Positions 31,106-43,223 of a stretch of DNA of 64,000 nucleotides are shown piece by piece; positions within the stretch are counted from its first letter, which is position 1, and the number at the start of each line of letters is the position of its first letter. Below the pieces are notes generated by a model. That model ran no database searches. It saw only the letters and a program-made list of their open reading frames with translations, and was not told where the DNA came from. Origin of the DNA: Capronia americana (lineage: Eukaryota; Ascomycota; Eurotiomycetes; Chaetothyriales; Herpotrichiellaceae); the NCBI GenBank assembly GCA_016110215.1, contig JADWQD010000008.1, positions 248,001 through 312,000 on the forward strand, given 5' to 3'. A program made the position numbers and the translations under genes.

Positions 31106-31827
31106 ACTTCGAAGCGAACAAGTGAGACCCATGGCGTGATGGGAGAGTGGAAAGTGTCAACGCTAACCTTATGATGAGGGGTTACTGGATCACGAGGAGG
31201 TGGAGGTGGAGGAGTAGAAGAGATTGATCATACGCTCTAGTATGTAAATTAGCAGCAGCAGGAGGAAGAGGAGTAGTAGCAGTATGACCCTACACTTGGG
31301 AGGAATTGAAATGTCTCAAATATCTGTCTTGCCATTTCCAATTTTCGTACCGGAGGTGTAATAACCCTAATTAAAGTCCTCAGAACATCTTTCAACCCCC
31401 CCTCAGAAGCTTCTTAGGTCTGCAGATTTAAGTGGTAGCATATAATTGTCGAGACCATTGAACGTGAATCTAGATTACGTAGGAAAATAATACTACCTTC
31501 AGCTCAAACCATCTTTTGATTTCATTTCCTCAGAGGCTGTTCTCATTTCATTTCCCGTGGGTGCCTCGCATTATTACATTTGTACGTCCCTTTCAAAGCA
31601 GCAAGTTGCCTCCTTTCTGGTCTGTGCGAGCCGTCCTGTGCCTCTCGCTGTATTCCTCAAGGTCTAATTTCATGCCATGAAACCATATCGCTAATACATT
31701 TTTCTTCAAAACATACGATGCCGTCCGTCCGTCGGTATTGATACGCTCAAAGAACTGAGGTCAAAAATTCATATCCGTACAACTGCCAAGATAAACATTG
31801 ACAGTAAGGGGGTATCTTCGTAGCTGC
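31106..31827. other. intergenic between convergent genes
   Basis: 722 bp of 3' flanks for the KGG and homeobox genes. It contains purine-rich GGAGG/GGAAG runs near 31196-31285; no gene is seen. Confidence 0.5.
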
Positions 31828-34004
31828 TCAAGCACCGTTGTAGTCTTGGGGAGCCGTGTTTGCAAACACGTAAGCTTTCGGCTTCTGTTGAGCAAGCTGT
31901 TGCGCAACATGTGCATGTTCTTGTTTTTGATTGGGAAACTCTTGTATGTAGAACTCCGTTTTCTTTTGATCGAGATGAGAATCAATGTCTACTTCAGACT
32001 TGTTGTCCGAACGTAGCACGTACTGCTGGAGTTGGCTGCTTACAATGTCGTAGTGCTGCGGAAACCCCAGAGACGACATATAGGTGACAGGGAATGAAGG
32101 AACATCTGGCGACGTCATCGGGGCGTCTGACCAACTGCTATTGGTAAGAGGTCCAGCAGAATAGGGTGGTGTGTAATCAGGAAATGTTGCATATTGCGGA
32201 GGGGCAGACGCAGGAGGCATGAGTGATGGTTGTGATGGCCCTCTGCTCATAAAGTTTGCTATCATCGGGGTTGCTGGAGGTGACGCAGTGGTGACAGAGA
32301 GATTTTGAGGCGGTTGCATGGAGTATTGGTTAGACAAGTCCATGTCCTGTATGAAGAAGGGATTCTTTTCGGGTTCGACCGAGTTGAAGCCGTGTGAGAC
32401 GTGATCAGGCGACAAGGGGGGTTCCGGCACTTCTGTGAGGGGTGTTGTGGCGATGGCTTGCCGTGCCATCAGCTGGTTGAAAGCGTCAGCCTCGGCAAAA
32501 GTTGTTGCGCACATGGGTGACCGCTGAGCTGAGCTGGCTTTACGGATGCCAGCGTATCGAGAGTGAAGGCTTTGACCTGCCGACTTGACGTGGCGGACAC
32601 TGTGGGGACCTTGAGGACTCATGACACCCTGGCGAAAGGTAGGGGAAACAGAGGTCATTGCGCCGTATGAACGACTGCGAAGTGAAGCAGAAGTCAATGC
32701 GGCCGGTCGGGGTCGCTTTCGCCGAGCAGCAATGTCAAGAGGGCCGCTCGGAGGAGGACAAATTGATCCCGCACCATACCGTTCCGCAACAAAACTGGGT
32801 GGGGTTCCTGCGAGAGCGACGTTGCCGAAGGTGGCTGAAAGGTCTTCTGTGGCCGAAGGCCGCCGAGATCCAGGGTAAGAAGGCATCGTGAATCCAGGGG
32901 AGGGCAGAGCTCCCATCGGATCATTTTGTCGGTGCGAGATGCCCTTCGGAGTGGCCAGGGGCTCGTGGAATTCCTGAGGTGTTACCACAAATGAATCCTG
33001 TGCGTAATCCACTACGGGGTCAATAGTAGACTCCTGAGCAGACGACTGGTCAACGATGTCGTTGCCGAAGCCAAAATCGAACGAGGTGTCCTGAAGCGTG
33101 ATAGGAGATGGGTACGCCATGTAGTTGTCGTGTTGGCTTTGCCAGGCCGACACATACGAGGGTGATGAAGTCGTCTGGTGATTGTTGACCCGCAATGGCA
33201 GCTGCATAGCTGAGGTCCGTGCAGAAATCGCTGGAGGTGACATGCTAAACTGGGCTTGGCCTGATTGATGAGCCCGTGCTGCCTTGGCCTGCCCAAGTGC
33301 TCTCTGTAACGAGTTCCAGCTTGCCTCTTTCGAATTGTCAACTGCTTGTACCGGCGTGTCTGGTGTCTGGGCAGCTGATGCTAGATCTGGAGTTGAGTCT
33401 GTGGTTGTTGTCGTGCTAGATGCTTTCGTGGGCGAAACCGAGTCCGTTGGAGAAACAGCTTCTGATCTGGAGTCCTCTGATGATTTGGCATCTTTCACGT
33501 CCCCTGCCTCTTCGTCTCCCTCCGTATCGTTGGATCGAAGCTGGGTCGACGAAGTTTGAGCCTCATATTCTTCTTGTCGCTTCTGCTGCTTCGCCTTCGC
33601 TCGCCGATTTTGGAACCAATTCTGTTTCATTGTCAGCTCATAGCAGCTACTTCTAAGTGTTCGAAACATACCCCAACCCTGTTGAGAGTCAAGCCAGTCT
33701 GTATGGCCAGTTCCCTTTTGAGTTGCGAGCTTGGTTTGTGATTGGCCTGGAAATGAGCCTCCAGGACTTCTGCCTGTTCCTTGGTGAGCCTCGGGCGAGT
33801 TGAGATCTCCTGAGATTCTCCGATATCGTCGTGCATCATCCCTGCGTCCATGAAATCCGCATATTCTGCTCCAGCGTAGGGCATATAAAACTCGTCAACG
33901 GCTTGTTGGGGGTGAGCCACGTAGGTGGGGTACTGGAGTTGCTGGTAAAAGAACTGGGGTTGAGGTTGAGTGAAGGCAAAGGCGTTCTGCTGCATGTACT
34001 CCAT
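31828..34004 (-). CDS. homeobox transcription factor, Htf1-like
   Basis: Two exons (34004-33672 and 33621-31828; 50 bp intron), 708 residues. The intron sits inside the homeodomain. The homeodomain spans about residues 70-127: RPRLTKEQAEVLEAHF, then LTLNRVG and the recognition helix NWFQNRRAKAKQQ at 112-124. The N-terminus is Gln/Tyr-rich (QPQPQFFYQQLQYP). A ~580-residue Ser/Pro/Thr-rich tail follows, with no other known domain and a nuclear-signal-like RRKRPRP near the middle. The homeodomain close to the N-terminus with KQQKRQEE after it resembles the Htf1/Hox2 group needed for conidium formation in Magnaporthe and Fusarium. The equivalence is inferred from the homeodomain only. Confidence 0.85.
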
Positions 34005-37000
34005 GTTTATTTTGGCGAGTGATGAAATCTGGTCTGGTCGAAGTAAAGTGTCGGCACCACTGGTTTCCTTTTCTTCTGGTATGCTTCATGAGCCAGGACT
34101 AGCACATGAGAGGGAGCAGGATCGGAATGGTGATGTAGTTAACTGATCAGATTTGTGCCATTTCAGTCAGAAAGAGAGCGGTGAGGGCCGAGTGTCAGGA
34201 TCTTTGAGAGCGAATGGAACCGGTAAGGAGTGACTGAGGGTGAGGTAGTTGCGAGAAAAGAAGGCGTTGGTCTGAAGTCCAAAGAAGGAGCGAAGTGTCG
34301 AAGCGTGGGAAACAGGAAGGAACGAAAGACGCTTAAAGGACCGGAGTTGGTTGACCTCGAGCTTGATGCTGAGTAGCAGCTCTCTTCGCTCGGTGTAGAG
34401 GATCAAACGCAACGGGCGATAGAGTGATTATTGGTAGCGTCGATGTCGATAGCGATAGACTAAGAAAGAGGAGCGAGGCAAAGGTGGGCGGACTCGGGGA
34501 TTTTAGATTTGAGGCGGCGTCGCGAGGGATCAGGCGAGACGTATCTTAACGAGGTCCCAAAGGCCGGGGCAGACGGCAAAAATATGGACCAAGGCGTCGA
34601 GGCTGTCTGAAGTCGGGAGTACCGCGAGGGGACCGTGATACGAGTCGACTCGCAACAGCGACTGAAAGTATGTCCTCCTGGTGAAGCACGAGAAGCAAAG
34701 GGTTTGTGATGATGAATTGTGCGCTTTGGATCCTTTTGATCAACGCGATGGGAGGGATACCGAGCTGGTACACGACTCACTTTCTTGCAGACAACTGAGG
34801 CGGCACCCTCCCCACTTGCGAGAGCCGTACCCAGTAGTGGAGGCCCAACAGCCGTCAAGCTGGCAAGCCAAACGACAAGGGCTTCAGGAGACCCATAGGC
34901 GGAGACGAGCCAGTCAGCCACTGCGGAAGCCAACGAGTGGAGCTCCTCTTAGCGGCGACCATGATGGTGACCCCTAACCAGCGTCAAAGACAAGCACTTT
35001 CGAGGGAGTTGGGCTTTGGATGTGAAAGGTTAAGCGCTGGAGGGGGAGGTGAAAAGTGAGCGACGAGACTGAGAGGGTGGAAGTTGCAAGCTGCGCCGCG
35101 GAACAAGGCGCTCTCGCATAACGCGAAGGACCAGTCACTTTCTTCCACCACTGAAACCGCATCATCATGCAAGCGACTTCCCCTCTCACGCCCTCTCCAA
35201 ACGAATGCTTCGTCACGCAGGCCCCTCTACTCGTGTCTTCGAGGCACGACGCCAGCTACAGTAGTGAGTCCAGTGCCAGCACGAGAGATGTCGTCTTGCG
35301 CGTGTTCCAACGCTGATTTGTTTGTCAAACAGTTCCTCCTCGCCGCCGTCTAGTCAATAGCTGCCGCCTCAGCCCGGGGAAGTGTCTCGCTGGCCAAGAG
35401 CCCTTGTTCGGCTTGGTCGGCGCCAAATATGCAGGAACAACTGTGGACAACCAGGAACCCCATGCTGCGAGCCAGCCAGTCCGCAGGTGCAATTTGAGGA
35501 GGGCAAGGTGATCGAGGTCGGAAGGGGACAAGCCGCAAGGGCGCCTCTCCACTCGGCTCATTTAGGCAGAACTCAGTCTCGAGCATTTCTCTTGCCCCTT
35601 TCAGGCCGTTTCTGTGTCAGATCTAGCCTCTTCTGTCAGGTTTCAGCATCGAGGCCTCGTTGTGCCACAGTCGTACGCCGAACGGGAAAGGATCCAAGGA
35701 GTTCCTACCACTCAGAAGAGCCCAACCGTCGAAACCCAGCCCAAGAGGCGTCTCGAAAAGAGGATCAGCCGAGATGACCTGTGGCCGTGCTCTAGACCAA
35801 GATGAAAAATTCGAAGAGGGCAAGACAAAAAGCAAAGGCACTTTGGGCTAGTCCACCGTGTCTGACTGCTGTCAGCTTGCTTGTCCACCTCGAGTTATCG
35901 AGAACGCGTCGACTATCTAATCTAAGTTGAAGAGATGACGCGCATGTCGACTGCGGTGTCCCCGGAACTCTAGCGAAGGCGAGAGATTCAGCATCTCCTC
36001 ACATCCCCAGAAGCTGCAACCTTACTACGTATGTACAGCGAGCCGCAGATTTCCTTACTATCCTCTTGACACGCTTGCGGGCATCACATCTCATGGCCTG
36101 ACTTGCCGCGGTCGAAGGACGGCTACGAGGAGAGGCGGTTAGTGAACCTGACTTGAGAAGACATAGGCGACGTACACATGATCCGTCCTTGGGTTGCTAT
36201 ACCGAGTCCTGGGTGTGCCTATGCAAACCCGTCATGGCTTGAATGATTAGACCCCTGTTGGTGGTCGAGAGATGCATAACACAATTTGTACCTGCAGCCG
36301 TGGCGGAGGAGCCCGCAGCGTCAAAGACAGCTGAACCGCAGTCCACAATCGCAAGCCTAGAGAGCCCACCGCCGCTCCGTCCAGTCAGCGACCACCATGC
36401 CAAATCACCCTATCACGCATCCTGCATCACCAAGCTGCACCCGACATCCACTCACACATGACGGTTACACGCTCAGGCACCTGACCGCATACACATCGCC
36501 CTGTTACATGTCGGCTTCCAAACGCGCGACAAGAACCCTTCTGGACTTCCAGGAAGTTGTGGACTCGCACTTATGCAGGGGCTTCGATCGTGAGGCACGG
36601 CGTGAGCAGCTGATCCAGCAGTCGCGTACCACAATACATGACAGTGTCTCGAAATGCCAACTGAGGCACGATTGTCCCGACGCCTCAGCCTTTGTGGGGG
36701 CGTTGCAGGTGCGCTGACATATGCAAGGAACCCTCAGGCTTGGGGAAGCACGAAATCAGAGACACCCAATTTCGCATCGGCTGCAAAGAGGCTAGCCTGG
36801 CATCCCGACAGCGCAATCGCCGACATCAGACAAAAATCATCCCGCGTCCTCAGCCTCGACTACTGTCGGTCGGCGTCCGTCGTCGGCATCAACATCCACA
36901 ATGATTCTGAACCAACCTCGCGTGTGTTTCTACCGGACTCCTTTGATCTCGGCAGCGCACGCTGATTCCAGTCCTAATCCAAATTCTCCTACGGAAAATA

Positions 37001-38219
37001 ACTTCGTCTAATGCTTGCTTAGGCGATTGATGCCAGCAATTCTCCGTGCTCTTGACTGGTACCTCTCTGCTCGCTTGACAAGCCACAAGCCTTGCATCTC
37101 TGGCCACGTGCGATTCTGGTCGCCGCTCTCGGGCTTCAGCCGAGCCTCGTCATTTTAAAGGCATCGGTCAGGCTGTTTCCTTAGTCTGCCCCTAATCGGC
37201 TGATAGCTCTCGACTCGATCCTGGTTTAATCTTCCATGAACCCTGGTCTCAACCAATCAGCTTCGCCAGCGGCATATGTCGCGGCTTGCTCGAGTCGCGA
37301 AACATATCCCTCCGCATCTTTCCTCTCTACCAGGAACAGTCCTGTCTACGCACGTTGTTCTTACCGGGAGGTTATTTCTCTGCTTTGGCCTGTCACATTT
37401 GGACACTCTTCGATCGATCGATGCATCTGGACCCGAGGACGAAAATAGGTGCCTCGGGACCCAAACATCGAAATGGTCCCACAGCTTTTCCACATCCCTG
37501 GATCGATGTGGCAGAAGAGGGGAGACAGCTCAGATTCGTCGTCGTGTAACGGGCAAGCCCACGAGAACACATCCGGGCGAAATTGACCGCACAGGCCACA
37601 TTGAAAGTGAAATGCACGGAATCTGTCTCCTTGGGAGCAACAGGAACTCCTGGTTTACCCGTCGTACAAACTTCAATCTCAAGGTTCGACCCTGAAGACA
37701 GTATCGAACAAGGCCCGCGCATTTTGCACTCTTCTCTTTCCACCAAGATCCCAATTGCTGTGCGAACAAAGCCCGTGCGTGACTGAATGGTGCTTGCAGA
37801 GATATTCTCGAGTGCACACTTCTGGGGGCTGGAGCAGAAACATCAGAATTCGAGGTCCTCTGATGCTTCCCAGTGCTCCGAGTACCTGCTAACTGTTTTT
37901 GGCAGGACTGCAGCTTCCACATGAGGCTGGATGAGGGTTTCATATAGCGCGTTCCCACAGTCCCGTGTATCGCGGGGCCTGACTCCTCACTCAATTTCAA
38001 ACGAGGCCAGTAAGACTCGTCTGTGACAGACAGTGATATCCTACCCAGAAAGGCGTCTTAATAGCTCTTATCATACAGAACTTTGAGTTGGCAAAACGAC
38101 AGCTCTATCATCTATGCAAGCCGGTCCATCTCGCTTTCCGTTTCCCTCATACCGCCAACGCCGTGCTGGAGAATGCTCGTGGGGACGGGCCATGCGATCG
38201 ACTACCACCATACCCTACG
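34005..38219. other. 4.2 kb gene-free region upstream of the homeobox gene
   Basis: No convincing coding gene on either strand. Frames such as 34460-34933 minus, 35382-35777 plus, 36654-36965 plus and 37276-37695 plus lack motifs and usually ATG starts. Expected contents are a long promoter and 5' leader of the homeobox gene and the 3' flank of the HAD phosphatase. A short GATC run lies near 37410-37421. Confidence 0.5.
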
Positions 38220-39068
38220 CTAGTTGACCAAAGCATCACTGATTACGATCTCTACCTTTCCATCTTGAAAGGCCTTGAGCCTCAGACTCGTGAGGTCCTG
38301 CACAATCCAATCAGCACCGGCCTCCTTCACCTGCTCGATGGAATGCGTGGTGGTTAGGCCAATGACCTTGAAACCAGCGGCTTTTCCCGCTTGGACACCA
38401 GCAGGGGCGTCCTCGACGACAAGCATCTCTGCAGTTTCAGGCAGTCTTAAGCGCTGTCGACCGAGCAGGTAGCAGGTTGGATCGGGTTTGCCGTTCTCCA
38501 CGTCTTCGGCCACGACCATTGTGCGGGGATGTGCAAGATTCAACACCTCAAGCCAGCCATTGACCAGTCCTGTCGTGCCCGACGTGACCACCGCCCAAGG
38601 AGCATCGACATGATCCAAGCTCTCTAAGAGTTTCCGTGCACCGGGAATCTCCTCAGCATCGGGGCCGAACTCCTTGGGTATTAGGCTTTCTTCGTGGCAT
38701 ATATCTGGACACTGTTGTCAGCCACTGATTGACGAATCATGGAGCGGTCGGAATCCTACATTCCCAGTTTGCCTTGGAAGGATCGTACATCTTGAAAACA
38801 TCTATACTTCTTCTGCCGTGGGACGTCGCCAATATGACATTAGGGTCTACCCCCATGAGATTCCCTTGCTTGTGCCAATGCTTCACGACAGCAGGTGTGC
38901 TGTCTATAATAGTGCCTTTTCTTCCGTGAGTAAAGATTTGCTGCACCATGCCATCGCATAGGTAGGGTGAGAGGTCCTGGAGGTCTTACCATCAAAATCA
39001 AACAGGAGGCCATGGGCGGAGACGACCTCGGGTGGCGCGGAAAAATTATGTTCGTCGATCGAGCCCAT
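38220..39068 (-). CDS. HAD-family sugar-/glycerol-phosphatase (GPP/DOG-like)
   Basis: Three exons (39068-38990, 38915-38760, 38704-38220; introns of 74 and 55 bp), 239 residues. The first splice falls inside the catalytic motif and restores LLFDFDGTIIDSTPAVVKHWHK, with nucleophile Asp24 and acid/base Asp26. Motif II Ser/Thr is in AVVTSGT, motif III Lys in ENGKPDP, and motif IV acidic residues in LVVEDAPAGVQAGKAAGFKVIGL. The TPAVVKHW cap signature is that of yeast Gpp1/2 (glycerol-3-phosphatase) and Dog1/2. Glycerol-3-phosphatase makes glycerol under osmotic stress. A GPP role is likeliest, a 2-deoxyglucose-6-phosphatase is the alternative. It is divergent from the NUG1 gene. Confidence 0.85.
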
Positions 39069-39417
39069 TGTGAGGTGATTGGGTCTCCCTTGTGAAAGTT
39101 AAGGATGATCAAAGTATGCAGATGGGCAGGAAACAAATAAAAAGGTCTATGTCTATATGCCGGTCTATCATCTACGTCCCTAGGGAATCGACCTTTTATG
39201 TATACCTGAAGGAGGCTTTTAATCGTGCCTTCAGGTCGGGTTCATTGCCTCATCGGGTGAGGATCCGACCGACACGGCGGAGGGTAGCGAGCGAATCGGC
39301 TTGCGGCCGAAGATATCCCGACACTGCACTTGGCGACTGCGGGCTGCGACTTTTTTTGATCTGGAGAGAACCTGGTGGTAGCAACTGTTGCTTTGACATC
39401 GGCGCTCGACCGCAACA
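39069..39417. promoter_or_regulatory. divergent promoter region GPP-like / NUG1
   Basis: 349 bp between divergent starts. It contains a perfect 8-bp inverted repeat (CCTGAAGG at 39205-39212, CCTTCAGG at 39228-39235) and AT-rich stretches near 39135 and 39195-39205. Confidence 0.55.
39205..39235. repeat. inverted repeat in divergent promoter
   Basis: Arms CCTGAAGG and CCTTCAGG separated by 15 bp, with GGC/GCC extending the inner side imperfectly. It could form a short hairpin or bind a dimeric factor. Confidence 0.6.
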
Positions 39418-41150
39418 ATGGTCAAGCCTTGTAAGTAGTACGATCGTATGCTGCTCGACATGGTCTGACGTTTCTTCAGTTTCGAAATCGAAGCGCACAC
39501 CTGTGCGGTTAAGGCACAAAATCGAAAAGGCCAGTGCGGCGAAGCAGAGGAAACTGAGGAAAGAGGCCAAAAAGGTCCGCCAACCTTGTCCTTATAAGGC
39601 CCTCTGTCTCTAACTCTGATGAATAGAACCCGCAATGGAAGTCCCGGTTAAAGAAAGATCCTGGTATCCCTAACCTCTTCCCGTTCAAAGAGAAGATCCT
39701 TGAGGAAATCGAGGAGAAGAAACGGCAAAAAGCAGAACAAGCCCAGAGGTTGAGAGATGCTGCGAAGGACAAGAAAAAAAATGGAGATGATGCGGAAATA
39801 GCAGGGGACGATATCATGGAAGGGAGTGACGATCTAATCGACGAACAGATGGAAGAAGACGAGGTGCCAATGGATAGCGCAAATCCTCTGGCTGCTCTGG
39901 TGGCATCTGCACAAGCACGGGCTGCTGAATTTGACGGCGGCGCGCTTACAGGCGACGTTGGGCCTGGTGAAGACGACGACTATGACCTTCAGGGAGTCCA
40001 AGTTTCAGAGACTCTTGCCGCAGACCACCGAAGCCCGGATTCATCACGAAAAGCCTTCGACAAGATCTTCAAGCAAGTCCTGGACGCGGCAGATGTGGTC
40101 TTATACGTACTCGACGCACGAGATCCCGAAGGCACAAGATCAAGAGAAGTGGAGCGACAGATCATGGCCGCAGAAGGCGGCTCGAAACGGCTTATACTCG
40201 TACTCAACAAGATTGATCTTGTTCCCCCACCGGTTTTGAAGGGCTGGCTAACCCACCTGCGACGATATTTCCCTACAATACCACTTCGGGCCTCAACTCC
40301 TGCTTCCAACGCCCAAACCTTTGACCACAAACAACTGACACTCAAAGCCACATCCGAAACACTTCTCCGCTCATTGAAGTCCTATGCCGCCTCAAAACAA
40401 CTCAAAAGATCTATCTCTGTGGGTGTGATAGGGTATCCCAACGTCGGCAAATCCTCTGTCATCAACGCTCTCACGTCCCGGTTGAATAAGGGGACTCAGA
40501 GCTTCGCCTGCCCTGTCGGCTCCGAGGCGGGAGTGACGACGAGTCTAAGAGAAGTAAAGGTTGACAGCAAACTCAAAATCTTGGACTCGCCTGGTATTGT
40601 GTTCCCTTCAACAGTGGATGGAGAAGCAAAGGAAGACAAACAGCGAAGAAGAGCAGAACATGAAGCACGATTAATCCTCCTCAACGCGCTACCTCCTAGC
40701 CAGATCACAGACCCTATCCCGGCGGTCAACCTCCTACTCGAGAGACTCTCCGCTTCAGAAGCGTTGTACGAAAAGCTACTGAAATACTACGGCATCGTTG
40801 CACTTGGCCCCTTCGGGCAGGGCGATAAAACGACAGACTTCTTGGTTCAAGTGGCACGGAAAAGAGGCCGGCTAGGTAAAGGCGGCGTTCCCAACTTCCA
40901 CTCTGCCGCCATGACAGTGATCACAGATTGGAGAGATGGCAGGATTCAAGGATGGCTTGAACCGCCTACACTGAAAGTGGCGGATGATGACGAGATGTTT
41001 GAAGGGGAGGGGGCCGACAAGACTATGCCTATGGGAGCTGATCGGAAGCAGATTGTCAAGGAGTGGGCAGCCGAGTTCAAGCTGGTAGACTTCGGGGGCG
41101 ACGATCAGCCCTCCATTGACCGCGACGATGCCATGCAAATAGAATCATGA
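39418..41150 (+). CDS. nug1: nucleolar circularly permuted GTPase Nug1/Grn1 (GNL3-like)
   Basis: Three exons (39418-39430, 39480-39574, 39627-41150; introns of 49 and 52 bp), 543 residues. Exon 1 is only 13 nt. A basic N-terminus (SKSKRTPVRLRHKIEKA, KKNPQWKSRLKKDPGIPNLFPFKEKIL) is the GNL3/Nug1 N-terminal RNA-binding region, then an acidic stretch (about 95-165). The GTPase motifs come in permuted order: DARDP at about 209-213, NKID at 230-233 (G4), GYPNVGKSS at 305-313 (G1), DSPGI at 356-360 (G3). Nug1/Grn1 acts in nucleolar maturation and export of pre-60S ribosomes. Its order and length fit the family. Confidence 0.92.
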
Positions 41151-41764
41151 ATGCTGACGAACCCATGGAACGGCGTCAGGCGTCAACGGATAGATGGGCC
41201 TCTGCGTGACTGCAAGCTGCTTCATGGAGAAATACAATTTAAAGCGTTCACACAACCTGTTGCTCTCGTCTTCCCTCATATCACTCGCCTATCTTGATGC
41301 TGTCCTTGGCGTCGAGTCGGGGGTGGGCGTGGAGAATTGAAATTCTTCCCCATCGTCGCGCTCGCGTTCGCGACATCAACCGCGTCTCAACTTCCATTAA
41401 TTCCACAACTCAATAAACCTTCGACTCCCGAGAATACCGACGTCCCAGAGACTTCTCAACAAGTGGATTATCGGATACCAAGCATCACGCGCACTTGGAA
41501 GGCCCGTCGGTCTCGCATTGGACACTTTGATTTGGCTTGGGACTATTCTACCAACGACACACCTGTGCTTGCAAGAGCACCGCCGAGTGTTGACTCAACC
41601 TCAGCACGCTGTCTGGTCAAGAGGCGCCTCCTATTCTGTATCGGAAGTGTTACGGATAGACGATAAGGACCATTGGAAGGAACAGGCCGGCCCTGTCAGT
41701 CGACGCATCAAGCACAAGACACAGCACTGTGCCTTTTTCTTCTCACGTCCAGCACAAGCCCACC
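41151..41764. other. intergenic, DPB4 promoter
   Basis: 614 bp. An open frame from 41337 resembles a signal-peptide protein but begins with TTG and has no ATG, so it is treated as non-coding leader. Confidence 0.5.
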
Positions 41765-42869
41765 ATGCCACCCCGGAAAAGCGGCGCCTCGATGGCCAGC
41801 GCACAAGACACCAATGGCGACGTATCAATGGTCTCGAATGCCACCAACGCCACGACCTCACCTACTCAGCACGCGCACCCTAAGCAGTCACGTCAGTCAG
41901 GCGGAGCGTCAGGGAAGCAAGATGATGGTATTGGCATCGATGTACGTGATTGCCACTCGGCGACGTGTTTGATGTGCACTATCGTACTATACTTCGGGCA
42001 TAGCGACTGACTCTGACTCTCTGATCTTCCTACAGGACCTCCTCCTCCCGCGCTCGCTAATATCCCGGCTCGCTCGCGGGTCGCTGCCTCCGAACACGTC
42101 CCTCCAGAAAGATGCCCTCTTGGCGCTGACGCGCTCGGCCACCGTCTTCATCTCGTATCTCGCGCACCACGCAAACGAGCAGTCCCAGCTGCGCCATCGC
42201 AAGACGTTGGGTATCCAGGACGTGTATGTCGCGCTGCAAGAAATGGAAATGTCCGGGGTGATGGATCTGGGCGCCATCGGGAAGGATGGCAGGCAAGGTG
42301 GCCGGTTAGAACGTGAAGTCGCCCTGTATGAGGAGAGTGTGATGAGGAAGAGGAAGGGCTACAGAGAGAAAGTCAAAGCGAGGGAGTCGGCCGGCGGGGA
42401 AGAGGATCGAGGCGAGCCCGACAGTAAGAAAATCAGACGGATCAGTGAGGAGGACGAGGACGAGGAGGAGAGGATGCTGGAGCAGCAGTTGAACGGGACG
42501 ACGGCCGCCGAGGAGGCGGCTGGTCAGGACGCAAACGGAAACATGGAGAGTTCTAATGTCGATGTCATCTCTGTGGCTATGGGCAATGCGCACAGGAATG
42601 GTAAAGAGAAGGCCATCCCGGCGTCAGACGGCCCGGACGAAGATGAAGACGTTGATGATGCAGATGATGCTGAAGACGACGGTGGCGGCGACGAAGAAGA
42701 CGACCAAGCTGACGAAACGGAAGACGACGACGAGAACGAAGATGGATCAGGCGACGACGAAGAAGCTGAGAATGACGATGTTGATGATGCACGGCTTACG
42801 AACGGTCGGCGAAGAGGCCTCCTACCTAACGGCGAGGTCGAGATTGCGAGCGACGAGGAGAGTGATTGA
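41765..42869 (+). CDS. dpb4: DNA polymerase epsilon histone-fold subunit Dpb4
   Basis: Two exons (41765-41941, 42036-42869; 94 bp intron), 336 residues. The N-terminus MPPRKSGASM is short and disordered. The histone fold starts right after the splice (DLLLPRSLISRLARGSLPPN, then FISYLAHHANEQS and RKTLGIQDVYVALQEMEM, about 60-135), as in Dpb4 and CHRAC-15-type NF-YB/HMF proteins. The C-terminal ~200 residues are charged, with a long Asp/Glu-rich tract at about 275-315. Dpb4 pairs with Dpb3 in polymerase epsilon and with Dls1-type subunits in the ISW2/CHRAC remodeller. The long acidic tail exceeds the yeast protein and is common in filamentous fungi. Confidence 0.88.
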
Positions 42870-43223
42870 TGGTGCATCACCCCACAGCATGCCTGCGACT
42901 TTGCAGAGACTGGGACGAAAAATTGCATAGCTCTATTAGCTGACTATACCGCCGGACTCGTCGGCGCGGTTTCACGCTTTGGATAAGATAAAAGCGTTTG
43001 ACGTTACTTCCCTCCAAAGTATACAGTAGACAGAGAGTATGGCGGCACTGCCGTTGAGAGTCTACCTACCTGCCTGCTTGCCTGCCTATCTTGCCACGCA
43101 TTAGCTGAAGTCTCGTATATCGATCAGTCGAAGATAGTAGGTCAGGGAGATGGAATTAATCTACGTATACAACGTGCACCTACATGTACTGCACCTACCT
43201 AGGTATACTACCTACAACTACAC
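42870..43223. other. intergenic between convergent genes
   Basis: 354 bp of 3' flanks. It holds a CTAC/CTGC tetranucleotide stretch at about 43061-43090 and CCTAC-rich sequence at about 43190-43230. Confidence 0.55.
43061..43090. repeat. CTAC/CTGC tetranucleotide repeat
   Basis: Interrupted tandem tetranucleotides (CTACCTAC, CTGCCTGC, TTGCCTGC) in the 3' flank shared by two convergent genes. Confidence 0.6.

Noticed and set aside
34460..34933. Minus-strand frame of 157 codons upstream of the homeobox gene
   Set aside because: No motif; probably random open frame in the leader or promoter region.
41337..41666. Plus-strand frame with a signal-peptide-like N-terminus (MKFFPIVALAFATSTAS if initiated at TTG)
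   Set aside because: The first codon is TTG and no ATG is in frame, it has no homologous feature, and it lies in the DPB4 leader region.
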